Of a stretch of DNA of 64,000 nt, positions 50,901 to 63,269 are shown in pieces. Source of the DNA: Saururus chinensis (taxonomy: Eukaryota > Streptophyta > Magnoliopsida > Piperales > Saururaceae); NCBI GenBank assembly GCA_035235625.1, contig CP141144.1, positions 43,522,014 through 43,586,013 of the forward strand, in the 5' to 3' direction. Each line of letters starts with the position of its first letter. Positions within the stretch are counted from its first letter, which is position 1. Below the pieces are notes generated by a model. The model was not told where the DNA came from, searched no databases, and saw nothing but the letters and a program-made list of their open reading frames with translations. A program made the position numbers and the translations under genes.

Positions 50901-51502
50901 AAAGTTCTTTCATTAAAAATGAAATATTTGCCATTAATCACAACTAAGATGTAAATTTTAAAAAAATCTGAAACTTATCTATAGTTTTATCAACTCTTAA
51001 GTAAAAGTGAATTCTTGTTTTGTATGGTAGAAGAAGGCTCTTGAATTTTCATTAAAAGCTTTGACTACTCCTCCATCTTCTTCTCCCTTTTTCTCTTCAG
51101 AAAATCTACTGGAATTCCTCAATTTTGAGCCTCATATGGCTTTATATAAGTATAAGAATCGTATGAGAAGTTCTAATAAGAATATAATTCAAAATTGGCT
51201 CAAAAGAGGAAATTGCACATTGTACCTTCGAATGGCCTGCATGCCTGTTCGAACGCTATAACTGTTTCTGCCTTTTTTCAAAATCATATATAGCCATTCG
51301 AAGAGCCCTAAACCTTGTTCGAATACTAATGAAGGAATTGCACAAAAAGTACACAAGTTAGTCAATTTAATTCAAAATATTATACAACTGTTCCCTAACC
51401 TAATTATCCTTAATTCCTAATTATTTAAGCTATATTAACTCTTAAATAAGACTAAAAAATTATATAATTAAGGGTAAAACAATATACAAATTATACTTGT
51501 CA

Positions 51503-53259
51503 AAAACCCTCAAGCCTATATGTTGTTAGTCCTCGAGCAAAATTAAACAAACTAATCTAAAAAAAATAAATGCCACTTTTGTAGGGAACCATGATTACAT
51601 TTAGAGTATGCAATGATCTTTTAAACCCCTAGATGTCTCTAGTTGATAAGTTGTGTCTCATGGGGGTTGCAGCAATGATGCCCATAAACATCTAAACCTA
51701 AAAAAATAAATCAATAAAATAAAATTATAAAAAATAATTTTCTCTTAAAAATACATAACAATTTTTAAAAAGAACCAACCATGAATACTTGAAATAAATA
51801 AATAATTTTGATCTAATCACTTTCAAGTAAAGAATTATCCATTCTATAGCCTCATTGTGGAAATAATTATGCAACTACATATATACATAAACATATAATC
51901 ATATAATCTTATTTTTTATTAGCAAGCATATCTTATGTAACCCATTAACCAAGCTTATTATTCACTAACTCAAATATATAACAATGACAATCTTTCATCC
52001 TTAACATCTCATAATAAAACCTTGTGTAATGACCTTCAAATTTTAATTAAATTCAGGGAATAAGATATTAATATACCTCAAAATATGACTAATATAATAC
52101 CTAGTTCTCTTAAGCTTTATTAATAGTTCATGTTACAAGTATTAGGCAAGTATCCCTAATCCAGTTGGCTCAAGGAACTAGGTGTTGAGACATCTATTGG
52201 GCTTAATGGGTCGAACTATACAGGCTACAGAACTAAGCAAGTCATAAAAGAATTTATCTTAATTTTTTACCTTTTGATGCGAACCCCTATACTTGCTTCT
52301 GCATGAGGCCCAGTTACATAGTGACAAGAGAAGCAAACCTTTATTCTCATTTTTTTCATCATCATTTTTTTCAATCAATCAATTTTTTTTTCTTTTTTTC
52401 AACTCTTTTTTATTATTTTTTTCATTACAAACTTATCCCAAATTTTTTTCAAATAATAGACAATTTTTTTTTCTTATTTTTTCCCATAAGTTTCAAGTGT
52501 ATAAAATGTAATTGAAAAATATAAGCATAACTTACCAAGATAAAGAAAATAGAATAAAAATTACTAACTCAATCGCTTTCATCACTTAGTTAATTACTTA
52601 GACTTTCTACATGAAATTGATCTCTTTAAAAATAGACATATGTTTTCAAAAGAAAATAACCGATAAAAACATGATAAAAATAACAAAAAAAAACTCTTGA
52701 ACATCCTAAAAGAAAAGGACGAAAGAAAATATCGTTCTACACCCCCAAACCAAAACTAAACATTGCCTACAATGTCAAAGAAAACATAAACTACAATGGC
52801 AAAAATAAGTAAGAGAGGAAAAGAAAGATATCACCTAAGTGCAGCAACTAAACTACTAATCTGAAATAAAGCACATAGGATTGGAAAAAAGAGAAAAATA
52901 TAAGTGATGAGCATTCCCCAAAACCAAAAGTACTATATCCCTCAAAAGGAACAAAAACTATAATGAGAAAAGAAACCAAAGTAGAGAAAATTAAGTAAAT
53001 AAAACCTAAATGAAGCAAATAAGATAAAACAATGAAGGAAAATAAATATATCAAGAACATGGGTTGCCTCCCAAGAAGCGCTAAGTTTATTGTCTTCAGC
53101 CAAACAATGCCAACACTCTCAAATATATTAGGCGGGTGGTAGAGGTTGGCATTGGCTCTTCTCTTAAGTCTCCTCAAGGATGACTCAGAAAAACTAGAAA
53201 ACATGACTTGATTATGGGTTGCTGCTACAATAGATGGACCTCTTTCAAAAGCATCAAAC
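51503..53259 (-). other. Region downstream of the Athila/Tat-like protease
   Basis: Reverse transcriptase and integrase of the host element are not found here, so most of pol appears deleted. The minus-strand frame at 53294-52848 (FERGPSIVAATHNQVMFSSF, then a hydrophobic end) may be a scrap of the element's 3' region. T-rich runs at 52340-52490. Confidence 0.45.
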
Positions 53260-53710
53260 CTAAAACTGTCTACCATAAAAACATTCAGTATCACAAGTCA
53301 CACATAAATGGTTAGATGCATCAAAAGAATTTTTTTGCACTTTTATGTTCCCAAAGGACATCTCCATTACCCTTATCCTATAATTTATGCATGCATTAGT
53401 TGTGGCCAGGAAAGGATCACCTAGAATGATAGGAATCTGATGTATGAAGGTGGCAACGGGTTTCATATCTAAGACAATAAAATCAACTGGAAAAAACCAG
53501 TCAACACTCACTAAGACATTCTCAATGACTCTTCAAGGTTTACACACAAAATAGTCAACTAATGGAAGAGTAATTGACATGGTCTGTAAGTCTCCTAAAC
53601 ATGATTGCTCATACACCGAGTAAGTGAGTAGATTGACTCTTACACTAAGGTCAAAGAGGGCTTTATGGATAAAGTGATTACCTATGATACAAGAAATAGT
53701 AGGGATTCTA
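53260..53710 (-). pseudogene. Aspartic protease relic, Athila/Tat-like gypsy
   Basis: The minus strand reads IHKALFDLSVRVNLLTYSVY, one stop, then RVIENVLVSVDWFFPVDFIV and HQIPIILGDPFLATTNACIN, and MEMSFGNIKV. This is the retropepsin region of Ty3/gypsy Athila/Tat elements. The catalytic Asp-Leu-Gly-Ala-Ser motif has decayed to DLSVR, so it is inactive. Confidence 0.8.
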
Positions 53711-54550
53711 GGTCCTTAAACTTAGGTGGTGTGTCATATTTTAATAAAGAACTGATTTATTCAATGAGAAATACCTTTTTTGAAATGCATAGTCTTGATT
53801 TGCACTTCTGGGTACAAAGGTCTTTAAGAAATTTTGCACATGCAGGGACTTGCTCGATTGCCTTAAGGAGGGGAAGATTAATCTTAAATTGTTTGAAGTG
53901 TTTAGAATTTCCTCCATCCTAGTTGAGCGCTTACCAAATGGCAGTGACATGTTTAAGCATTGGGGAAATGAGGCCTTAAATAGGATCCCTTAGAAGTGGT
54001 CTTCAATTGTGACTCTGAAGAAGGTGGAGGAGAGATAAATTCTTATACTTTTGGATCACTCTCTATCTCTTGAGGCTCATTGGGGGCTACCTTCTCTAAC
54101 TCTTCACTCCTATTGTCTCTTACAGGTGTACCCCCAACCTTATTGTCAACAAGCCTCCCACTTGTAAGGGTCGTTATAGACTAAACTTGTTCATAAGAGG
54201 GAGAAGCTCCCTCTACCCAAAAATTGACCTTTAGGGTTTTGTAGAGGTTGATTTGGCAACGTTCTAATCTATCTCTTGTTAATAGCATTGACTAATTGAC
54301 CAATTTGGATTTCTAGCCTTATAATGGATTGGGTGAGAGTGAAGGATTGGAAAATTATAGCTCTTGTAATGCAATCAAGAACTTCTCTTCAAAACTCGAA
54401 TCTCGACTAGATTAGGCATATGGAGGTTGCACTTGGGGTTGATAGATCGGAGCTAGTGGCACTTGAAAGGGTGGCCTAAGGGGTTGGCCACCACTTGCCC
54501 CTTGGTTAGGGTTCCACCAAGAGAAGTTAAGGTGATTCCTTCACCTAGGG

Positions 54551-54584
<34 letters not shown>

Positions 54585-55137
54585 ATGCATTGTTCTCACC
54601 CCTAGGAAATGATTGGGTGGCATTCACATGATCTTGGATAAGCTCTAAAAATTGAGAGAAAGAGGGGCACTCTATGATAGTATGAGCTAGGCTAGGGCAT
54701 ATCGTGTATGAGTCATGAGTGAGGGAGGTGGGTTGAAGTGTTAAAGTTATAAGGAGATCCAGTTTCCTACTCAAAGTATCAACTTTGGAGGAGAGGTCTA
54801 ATGAGTTTTTTACTTCATATAAGCCACCCTTAGAGGGGGTATTATTCAAGGTGGATGGTCTGCCCTCATTTCTACTCAATGCAACATGTTAAAGGGAATT
54901 TTCACTCAATTCTTCAAAAAATTTCCATGTCTCATTTTTATTTTTAATAACAAGGTACCCCCACAACTTGCATCAACAAGGTGGTGGTTTTGTTCAGCAA
55001 GACCCTCATAAAATCATTGCACTAGTTGCTACTTAGAGACAACATGATGAGTACAACTCCTAATAGGGTCTCCTAATAAGGTCTTTAAGTCGATCCCAAC
55101 TCTCATGAAACTATTGTTTGGTGGGAAGTTGGTAAAA
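53711..55137 (-). pseudogene. gag relic of the Athila/Tat-like element
   Basis: Minus-strand landmarks: FHESWDRLKDLIRR near 55100 (gag core), then GGLYEVKNSLDLSSKVDTLS at 54840-54780, CPSLAHTIIECPSF (decayed CCHC knuckle) near 54690, then Gln/Pro-rich QVPLAPIYQPQVQPPY and a glutamate-rich spacer towards the protease. Many stops. An (AT)n tract (54551-54582) interrupts it. Confidence 0.75.
54551..54582. repeat. (AT)n microsatellite
   Basis: About 16 AT units inside the gag relic. Confidence 0.9.
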
Positions 55138-55696
55138 GTTATCACACCTTGTGTTTCGTTTGTGCTTAAATTGGAGGGTTAAGGGTAATTACATAAATTT
55201 TAGTTAAAGTTCAAAGGGTTTCAAGGGATTGAATCCTTGTATATAAGTAGAGTTTGAAGTAACGAGCATAATGAGCTGAGGAACATATGAAATGGAAGTC
55301 AGGAGTGAAAGTTACGACCTCAAGAAGCGTACTACATGGGCAGGACCTACATATAAAGTATAGAATAACCTACCCATATTGGTCTAGTTTCAAAGAGCCT
55401 GTCGATTCGAATCTATTAGTAACAAGAACGGGCGATTCTGACTTCAGGGTAGTAAGATATCACGTTTTTAAGTTTTGAAAAAAAAAGAGAAAAGAAATTT
55501 ATTAAAAATTGTCATGAGCTACGTGTGTGCCACATGGTGATGTGTCACATCAGTCTTATACTAGGGTGCACACACGTGTAGAAGTGTTGTATACTAAGTG
55601 TGCATGTGTTGCAAAAATTGCTCATAGTGCTGCACACAATGTATGCAATCATTGCGAATAAGGCCCACAATGATGTGCACACATAGTTGGCTATGT
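55138..55696 (+). mobile_element. 5' fragment of an LTR of the 1488 family
   Basis: TCACACCTTGTGTTTCGTTT, GGGTTAAGGGTAATTACATA, GTAACGAGCATAATGAGCTG and TACGACCTCAAGAAGCGTAC align with the reverse complement of 3353 downwards. It stops where the next element's LTR starts; the rest of this LTR was not found. Confidence 0.65.
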
Positions 55697-56344
55697 TTGG
55701 ACACATGGTCGGTTAGCACATATTTCAAGTCTTAAGATGTCCCCTCCCCCCTAAATAGTGTTGGAGTGTCTTGTGGAGTGTTTTGCGGCCATTTGGCAAA
55801 CTTTGGAAGAACCATACCTATATAGCCACTTTGGCTGCCACTCAACCAGAATGAAAAAAATCTTTTATGTTGTATAGGGGGAACATAGTGAGCTGAAATG
55901 TTGAGTTATTGGTATGATGCCTAACCTTGCAACCAGCTATCTTAGACGACAATGAAGGCTTGTTGTGATGTAGCTATCATGCTAGGAGCCCCATCCGCTG
56001 GGAGATAGGGCTCTCTGTCCTACGGGGTAGCCATCCGGCCTTATGGCCTGATAAGAAAGAATGAACCTTGCATGCATTTGGTTGAGATGGAATGTTCGGA
56101 TGTCCGAGTTGCCTAAGTTGGATATGTGCATCACAAGGAGGTGTCCCCCTCGGCTAGCTCGCTTGGGAAATATCCAGACACATCCGCATGTCCACCTTGG
56201 ACAGGTTCGTTGCTTAGCTTTGCGGGATAGAGGCTTTATTGAATGGTATGAGGCCATGACCTTGACTAGAAAGGCTTACTTGCATGGCTATTTAGCCTTA
56301 TGAGTGCTGCACTATAAACATTTTTCAGGTGCCTTTGTGACAAG

Positions 56345-56356
56345 TGGTATCAGAAC
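56345..56356 (+). promoter_or_regulatory. Primer binding site (initiator Met tRNA type)
   Basis: TGGTATCAGAAC, two bases after the 5' LTR end; one change from the usual TGGTATCAGAGC. Confidence 0.75.
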
Positions 56357-57187
56357 TAAGGTTTTATCTTGTTGGGTGACCAAGATGAAGAGATTGGAAA
56401 GTGCTAAATGTAAGGTTCTTCGACCTCGATAGTGTGAGGTGGATAGACTAACATGGAAAGCACATGATGTTGAAAATGTGGGCTGAAACGGATATGTATG
56501 GATGATAGTTGATTGGATTCCATCTTAGTTTTGGAATGTGCCAGTGGTACTTGCCATCACTAGCATAGTTTTTATAAGGACCTCATGTAGTAGTGTTCTT
56601 GTTCCATGGCCATTGGTGCAGCAATGTTACCAAAGCAATGTGGAATCATGTGGGGACTCAAAATGGTGTGAATGGAGGCAATCTTTTGTTAATGGTGTGG
56701 TATGGGATTTATTAGCGGCAGGAAGCCTTGTGAATCTTTGAATCCTCACTACTTGATGATGTTGTGGATGGAAATGCATATTGAACCAAGTTGATGGGTA
56801 TGCAGCCAGTTATCTATACGAGTGAAATATGGGACCCCTTGATGGGAGGATGGGCTGAGATTGGGCCCTTAGTGGGTGCTATTACGGCAAGAGGTAGCAC
56901 AGTTCTATGAATGAATAGGAGTAAAACACTCTCACCTATAATATTGTTGGGTCAGCTTGCAAGCAGCACATCCGAAGCATGTTTGATCTGGGTGATAGAA
57001 TAAACGTGTTCTCACCCCTAGGTTGCAAAACATGGCCCTATATGCCACTCTTGGTTGGTAGGGTGACACCATCTTGGATTGCTAGTTTTAGGTAACAACC
57101 TAACTAGTGAGTTGTTGTGGGCCTCATCTGCTGGTGTGTAACATATGCTAGATGATTGCTGCATCATGAACAGGGTAGGAGTTTAGT

Positions 57188-57530
57188 GACTAAGTTGGTT
57201 ACACGAAGCTTGTGCAAAGTTGTTGCTCCTAGGGTGGAGTAGAAACCTCTGGAAGGGATCGTGAGAAGAAGCCTGATGACAATGCTGCTTCCTGAGCGGT
57301 GTAGGAGTTTGGTGACCATGTCGATTACGCGAAGCTTGTGCAAAGTTGCTGCTCCTAGGGTGAAGTAGACCTCTAGATGGGATTGCAAGAGGAAACTTGA
57401 TGGTATGTTGCATTAAGAGTTGTGTAATAGCCTTGTGACCATACCGGCCACTCGAAGCTTGAGCAAAGCTATTGCTCCTAGGGTGGAGTAGGCCTCTAGA
57501 ATGTATCGTGAAGGGAAACTTAACCGAATT
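57188..57530. repeat. Tandem repeat of about 124 bp, 3 copies
   Basis: Copies begin near 57188, 57311 and 57436 with GAC-A-----G--TAC-CGAAGCTTG and share GCAAAGTTGCTGCTCCTAGG and GTAGACCTCTAGA-GG. They lie in the internal region of the non-autonomous element. The third copy is the most diverged. Confidence 0.85.
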
Positions 57531-58016
57531 GGGTGGCCATGAACTTTGTAAGCGGTGAAGACCTAGAAGTTATGGGACACAATGAGGACATCGTTGCACT
57601 ACTGTAACAAGCTTTGGTATAAGTGGGGGTAGCATTCGATTCTTGGTAGATTTCAATGGGAGCAACCAATAGCGTTGAAGCCCTACATCATGGTGCCAAC
57701 TTGTCAGTGGGAGCTATAAGGTGTGGCCAAAGTATAGGCAAAAATTGTTAGAAGTGTAGGTAACTTGCTAGTGTCTCGAGTGCAGGGCCGGCTTCAAGAG
57801 AGGAAGCTGAGCATCATTTGGTATATCTTTTCCCGGTCGATGTGCATCAACAACTCAAGTGGAGAAGTTGGGTGCACGTTCTTATCAAAGCAATCATAAC
57901 CATAGAGTACTTTAGCCTGTGCCAATGGGCAAGGCGCATTGAGAAACAAGACTAAGACTAAGATCATCTAGAGGCGTACCATTGACGAGGGCATCGACGA
58001 ATCAAGTGGGGGAGAG

Positions 58017-60276
58017 TGTCATGGGAAATGCCTACCATGTGGCACTCACAAGGCCAAATAACTAAGCATGTAAGCCTTTCTCGCCAAGGTCATAGCCTTA
58101 TGCATTCGACCAAGCATCTAGCATGCAAAGCCAAGAAACAAACCTATCCAAGGCAGACATGAGAACGTGCTGGTACATTTCCCAAGCGAGATAACTGGAG
58201 GGGGACACATTGTTAGTTAGCACATATTTGGAGTCTTAAGATGTCCCCTTCCCCCTAAATAGTATTGGAGAGTCTTATGGAGTGTTTTGGGGCTGTTTGA
58301 CAAACTCTAGAGGAATTATGCTTGTACAACCACTTTAGCTACCACTCTAATAGAATGAAAAAAAATCTCTTATGCTATATAGGGGGGACATGGTGAGCTA
58401 AAAGGTTGAGTTGTTAATATGATGCCTAGCCCCACAACCGACTATCTCGGATGACAAAGAAGGCTTGTTGTGAGGCTCGCTATCATGCAAGGATCCCCGT
58501 TTGTTGGGAGATAGCTTTCTGTCCTACAAGGCAGCTGTTTGGCCTTATGGCCTGATCGTTTATAATTAAACCATTTGCAAGTGTACAAGGTAATTGTACC
58601 AAGATAAGTATTTAAGGGTTGTCGAACCTCAGGGACAGATGAATTATTATTAAATCTAAATAGAAATTTGTTGATTAAAAACTAGAAAGAACTTATATTA
58701 AATTAAGTAAAAGAAAGGAATCAACTAGTTTAAAAACAAGAGATTAATATGATAGAAATTTACTTAGGAAATTGAATCCACTATAGAACCATAACAATTC
58801 TTTTACTTTTAATCTAAATCTAGTGTGAAGATGAACAAATATTCTCAGCTACAAGCTAGAATTACTTCAAAAAGAATCATTAATTAAATTCAATTGCATG
58901 AACTATCTTCGACAATAGCACGGATCATCTACACTAAACTAGCTATAGGCATGACCCGTCTAATCTTAGTATAACTCATCCAAGTCATTAATTAACTGAA
59001 CATTAAAACTATTGTATGACCATCTCATCTAAATCACATAAATTAGAATTGATGCAAATATCAAAATCATATCAATCTATCATCTACAAGACAATAAATC
59101 AACATAGACTTGAATAAACATTAAAAGCTCTTCCATTAAAAAGGAAATCCATATTATGCAATTGTCATCATTCATAACTGAGATCTAAATTAAAAAGAAA
59201 AGAAACTGAAACTTATCTATAGCTTCATCAACTCCTAAGTAAAAGAAAAGTTTAGTCTTCCATTGTAGAAGAAGGCACTTAAATCTCCATTGAAAGCTTT
59301 GAGTTCTCTTCCATCTTCTTCTTCCTTTTTTTCTTTAGAAAATCTCCTGGAATCCTTTGGTTTCAAGCCAAATATGTCTTTTTATAGGTATAAGATCCGT
59401 AGGAAGAAGTCCAATATGAAAAGAATTGAAATTTGGCTAAAACTAGGAAACTGCACGTTATGTCGTTCGAACGCCCATGCCTGTTCGAACGCTTGAACTG
59501 AGTTTTGCTTCAAAATCACATTATCCCGATCAAACAGTAAGTGACCACGTTCAAACGGCTATAGTGTTTCTGCAATATAGACAGTTTTCTGGACAGTCCA
59601 TATTATGTTCATTAAGTTTTTCTTCATGTCCATATTAATTTCCAACTTGTTTATAACTCCGAAAAGTTGTCCAAATCACTTTAAAGGATGTCAAGACTAT
59701 TTTGAATTATTCCAAACATCGTCCAAGTACTTCGATAAGCGCACTTTACCTACAAAATATAAAATATCATCCTTTAGACATGTACAATATAACTAAAATC
59801 CCAACTTTGTTCAAATACATATCTAAACTACTAATAACTATAAAATTATTAATAATTAAACTAAAATACTAATTTCTATCTTAATCTAAATAAACTATAA
59901 CTAACTCTTAATTAACCTAATCTATACTAGCAAATAAGGTAAAAAAATATATAAAATAGATATATATTTCATACTTATCATGGCCTTGTTGGAAAGAATG
60001 ATCCTTGCATGTACTTAGTTGAAATGGAATATTTAGATGTCTAAGTTGCCTAACTTAGATATGTGCATCGTAAGGAGGTGTCCCCTTCTGGCTAGCTCGC
60101 TTGGGAAATGTCTTGGCACTTCCACACATCTACCTTGGATGAGTTCATTGCTTAGCTTTGTGGGCTAGACGCTTTGTCGAATGGCATAATGATATAACCT
60201 TAACAAGAAAGGCTTACTTTGCTATTTAGCCTTGAGAGTGCCATGCGGTAGGCATTTCCTAGGTGCCTCCATGACA
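58017..60276 (+). mobile_element. 3' LTR with about 200-bp inverted ends
   Basis: 58017-58213 and the reverse complement of 60276-60072 align along their whole length: TGTCATGG, AAATGCCTACC, GGCACTC, AAGGC-AAATA, GTAAGCCTTTCT, ATTCGAC-AAGC, ATTTCCCAAGCGAG, GGGGACAC. The 5' LTR retains only the right arm. A Tat-like solo LTR sits at 58553-59980. Confidence 0.8.
58553..59980 (-). mobile_element. Solo LTR of the Athila/Tat-like host family (1428 bp)
   Basis: Begins TGATCGTTTATAATT and ends CATACTTATCA, flanked by a perfect TGGCC duplication (58548-58552, 59981-59985). Its sequence matches the split LTR at 42446-51502 and the fragment at 60662. Minus orientation, as the host element. Confidence 0.85.
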
Positions 60277-60661
60277 GTTCGCTTAGGCTCAAGGTCAAGT
60301 GGCGCAAATAGGGGGAGTATTGACCAACAACCATGTATACACCACAAACACACCACACAATGTAAAGTGTAGGAAGAAAAAAGAAAGAGTAAGCAAAAAC
60401 TAACTAAGATGCTAAAAATGAAGCGAGGAGATAATCTTGCAAACCAAAGAAAAGAAACTATGCTTGCTGGTGTAGCCTCATAGCCACAAGAATAAAGAGC
60501 AAAGTTTTCAACTTCAACCTATAAGATTAAAATAAATGAGAGTAAGTAATGAAGAATTAACCTAAAAGCTAAAGTAAAATGAAACTAAAAATAAATAGAA
60601 TTATCCTAACTACTAATTTAGTAACTATCCAACACCGTCCCTGACATCAACGCCCAAAACT
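60277..60661 (-). other. Leader of the Athila/Tat-like element with primer site
   Basis: On the minus strand, immediately after the LTR end, AGTTTTGGGCGTTGATGTCA then GGGACGGTG resembles the TGGCGCCGTTG-CGGGGA primer site (Asp tRNA type) of this group, with changes. The rest is A/G-rich and gene-free. Confidence 0.55.
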
Positions 60662-61290
60662 TGATCGTCTATAATTTAACCCTTTGCAAGTATACAAGAT
60701 AATTGTACTAAGATAATGTTGTACCTCAGGGGCAGATGAATTAATTACTGAATCTAAGATAAGAATTCATTGATTGAAAACTAAAAGAACATAACCTTAA
60801 ATTTAACAAAGAAAATTAGCAACTAGACTAAAAGAAAAAGATCAATATAATAAAAATTACTTAGGAAATCAAATCTAGAACTATAACAATTTCTTAACTT
60901 TTAATCTAAATCTAGTGTAAATATGAACAAGTATTCTCCGCTACAAGCTAGAATTACTTTAGAAATAATTATTAATTAAATCCATAGCACGATCTATCTT
61001 CAACAATAGCATGAATCATCTACATTAAAATAAACTATAGGCATGAGTTATCTGATCTTAATATAACTCATCTTATTCATTAATCATACAATCAGTAAAC
61101 TACTGCATGACTATCTCATCTAAATCACTTAAGTTAAAATTGATGTAAATCTCAAAAACATCAATTTATCATGTACAAAATAATAAATCAACTTCGATTT
61201 GAATAAACTTGAAAATGTCTATCATTAAAAAGAAAATATTTATCATACAATTGTTATTAATTACAACAAATATCTAAATTAAAAAGGAAA
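60662..61290 (-). mobile_element. 5' LTR candidate of the Athila/Tat-like element, truncated
   Basis: Starts TGATCGTCTATAATTTAACC and matches 58553-59190 block by block (TTAATCTAAATCTAGTGT, CGCTACAAGCTAGAATTACT). The match stops near 61290, so the 5' half of the LTR is lost. Confidence 0.65.
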
Positions 61291-62931
61291 AGAAAATGAT
61301 AGATTCAATATTAAACCAACAAAGCATATTTTCACTACTAATTGACTACTTCTAATTTTGTCATTTAATGAGACTTTGTTAAAAAATAAAGCCATACAAG
61401 TGCCCAAGAGCATGTGGGGCACTGACATATGTGTGGCATGGTGGCTACTATCTAAACACCACTTTAACATCTGAAGTTCTCTCTCTTCTCTTTTTAATAA
61501 TTATTCATTTTAACAAAATATTTTAACAATTATTTTTTAAAAAAATCTACTTGTCTATAAGATTTTGAGTATAATCAAAATTTTGAGTTGGCTCTCAAAC
61601 GGCTCCAAGGTGCATTGATAATTGACCACTTTTCATCTCCCCACCGTAAATAAATCTTTTTTTTTAAAATCATATGATTCCATTCTTCATAAAATCCCTA
61701 CCCAAACAGGTGTCTTTTATAAAACAATAAATTTCAATCCACATTTGTTTAGCAATTATTTGAATTTGCCAATTCATTTTGACACTAATGACATATTTTG
61801 CTTATTTATTTTGACATTTAAGATACTCTCAACTTCGATGTTTTATTTCAACAATTCATAACAATAGCAAATTCCATTATATTGTCAACAAGTTGATGCA
61901 TTTTTTTTTACTAATTTTGATGTTTATGATGCTTTTCACTAACTTATCTCAACACATGTAATATATTTCCTTCGTTGTATATTAATAGGTACATATAAAA
62001 AATAGTAGTATTTTTTAAATACTCAACCACTTAAATTTAACAAAATGGAACTATGAGTATGGAACAAATTTTTTTGTTAAATGGAGCTATTTATTTATGA
62101 TAGAGGGAGTATTCTACTAATTTATTTTGACACTTACATTATGTTTTGCTAGTTTGTTCCAATCATTATCTTGGCAATTTCTAAAAAAAATTTACATTTA
62201 ATTTGTTGATTATTTTGCCACTTGATGTATTTTATCATATTTTACACTTAATTGGTTGATGTTTCAACACCTATGACATGTTTCAATATCATTATTTGAT
62301 ATTAAAGACACATTGTGACTACTATTTTAATACTCTTTTTATTCTAACTTAATAGCTTTATTTGTTTTTCAAATGACTTAAAATTAGTTTATTTTAAACA
62401 ATAAAAGAGAGTATTAAAGACACATATAGTTATATTATTTTGACCATGCTCTTCCGCATTGAATAGCCTAGTGACTGTAAGAGAAATTCGTCACAAGTGT
62501 CATTTGAATATATGGCCCCCTATGAACCCATAAACCAACGTCTTACAGATCTCATACTCTCTTTCACATGAGAAATAACCTTAGAAGAGCATGATTCAAC
62601 CGTTTTATTTGGCACTTATGACAGTGATTATTTGAACACTTATGAATTTTATCTCATTATTTCAACACTGAATAGGTTCCAAATTAGTGGGTGACTGGTT
62701 TCCCAATTTTGATTGGGATGATGAGTCTGTCACCCCCACTTTTAGTCACTCCGCCCCTTAACATGATTGATAGATATATGTGATTTTAATATATATCTAC
62801 CGATTATATATAGGACTGCTAAAACAGGCGGTGACAACTCTTCATTCTTTTCATTATCCTTATTCAAACCCACTAAATTCCATCTTAGATCAGTGGGACC
62901 TCTGTAGGGCCCACAAAGAGTCTCACAGATG
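61291..62931. other. AT-rich spacer
   Basis: No gene recognised; one MITE at 61966. Short frames have no recognisable content. Confidence 0.5.
61966..62109. mobile_element. Stowaway-like MITE
   Basis: TA-flanked; TTTCCTTCGTTGTATATTAA at one end, TATTTATGATAGAGGGAG at the other; interior TTTTTGTTAAATGGAGCTAT. Confidence 0.6.
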
Positions 62932-63170
62932 CTCTCCAATGCTAGCTTTCCAATGGGATATATTCCCTTTTCCACCCGACTGATTTAGGTTTTGGCCCAT
63001 TTACTAATTAGTAACAATGTGCATCCTTCATTTTCGAACAGTCCATGGCCCATTTGCGGTCACATTCCAAGTCCAGGCCCAATTAGAACTTCTTCTTGCT
63101 TTTCACACTTCAAAACAACTGAATAAAGGGCCAGGTACTTTCTGTGCAATTTTCTAAATAAAGGCCTCGA

Positions 63171-63269
<99 letters not shown>

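Larger units (their letters stand above)
42446..51502 (-). mobile_element. 3' LTR of an Athila/Tat-like element, split by nested LTRs
   Basis: 42446-42498 and 50388-51502 together reproduce the LTR found intact at 58553-59980. The left piece ends GTGTACAAGGTAATTAT and the right resumes AATAGGATAAGTATTTAAGG; the intact copy has the two joined. On the minus strand the LTR starts TGACAAGTATAATT at 51502, preceded by a GGCTTGAGGGTTTT purine/T tract that could be the polypurine tract. The 7.9 kb between the pieces is nested insertion. Confidence 0.75.
55697..60276 (+). mobile_element. Non-autonomous LTR element without coding capacity
   Basis: 5' LTR about 55697-56342, ending TTTGTGACA, followed by primer site TGGTATCAGAAC at 56345. 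The internal region (56343-58016) has no gag-pol. A purine tract CAAGTGGGGGAGAG ends at 58016, and the 3' LTR starts TGTCATGG at 58017 and ends CCATGACA at 60276 (with a 1.4-kb insert). The LTR parts match along GTTAGCACATATTT, AAGATGTCCCC, ATGAAAAAAATC, AGGCTTGTTGTGA and CTAGCTCGCTTGGGAAAT. This is the layout of a LARD/TRIM-like element. Confidence 0.75.
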
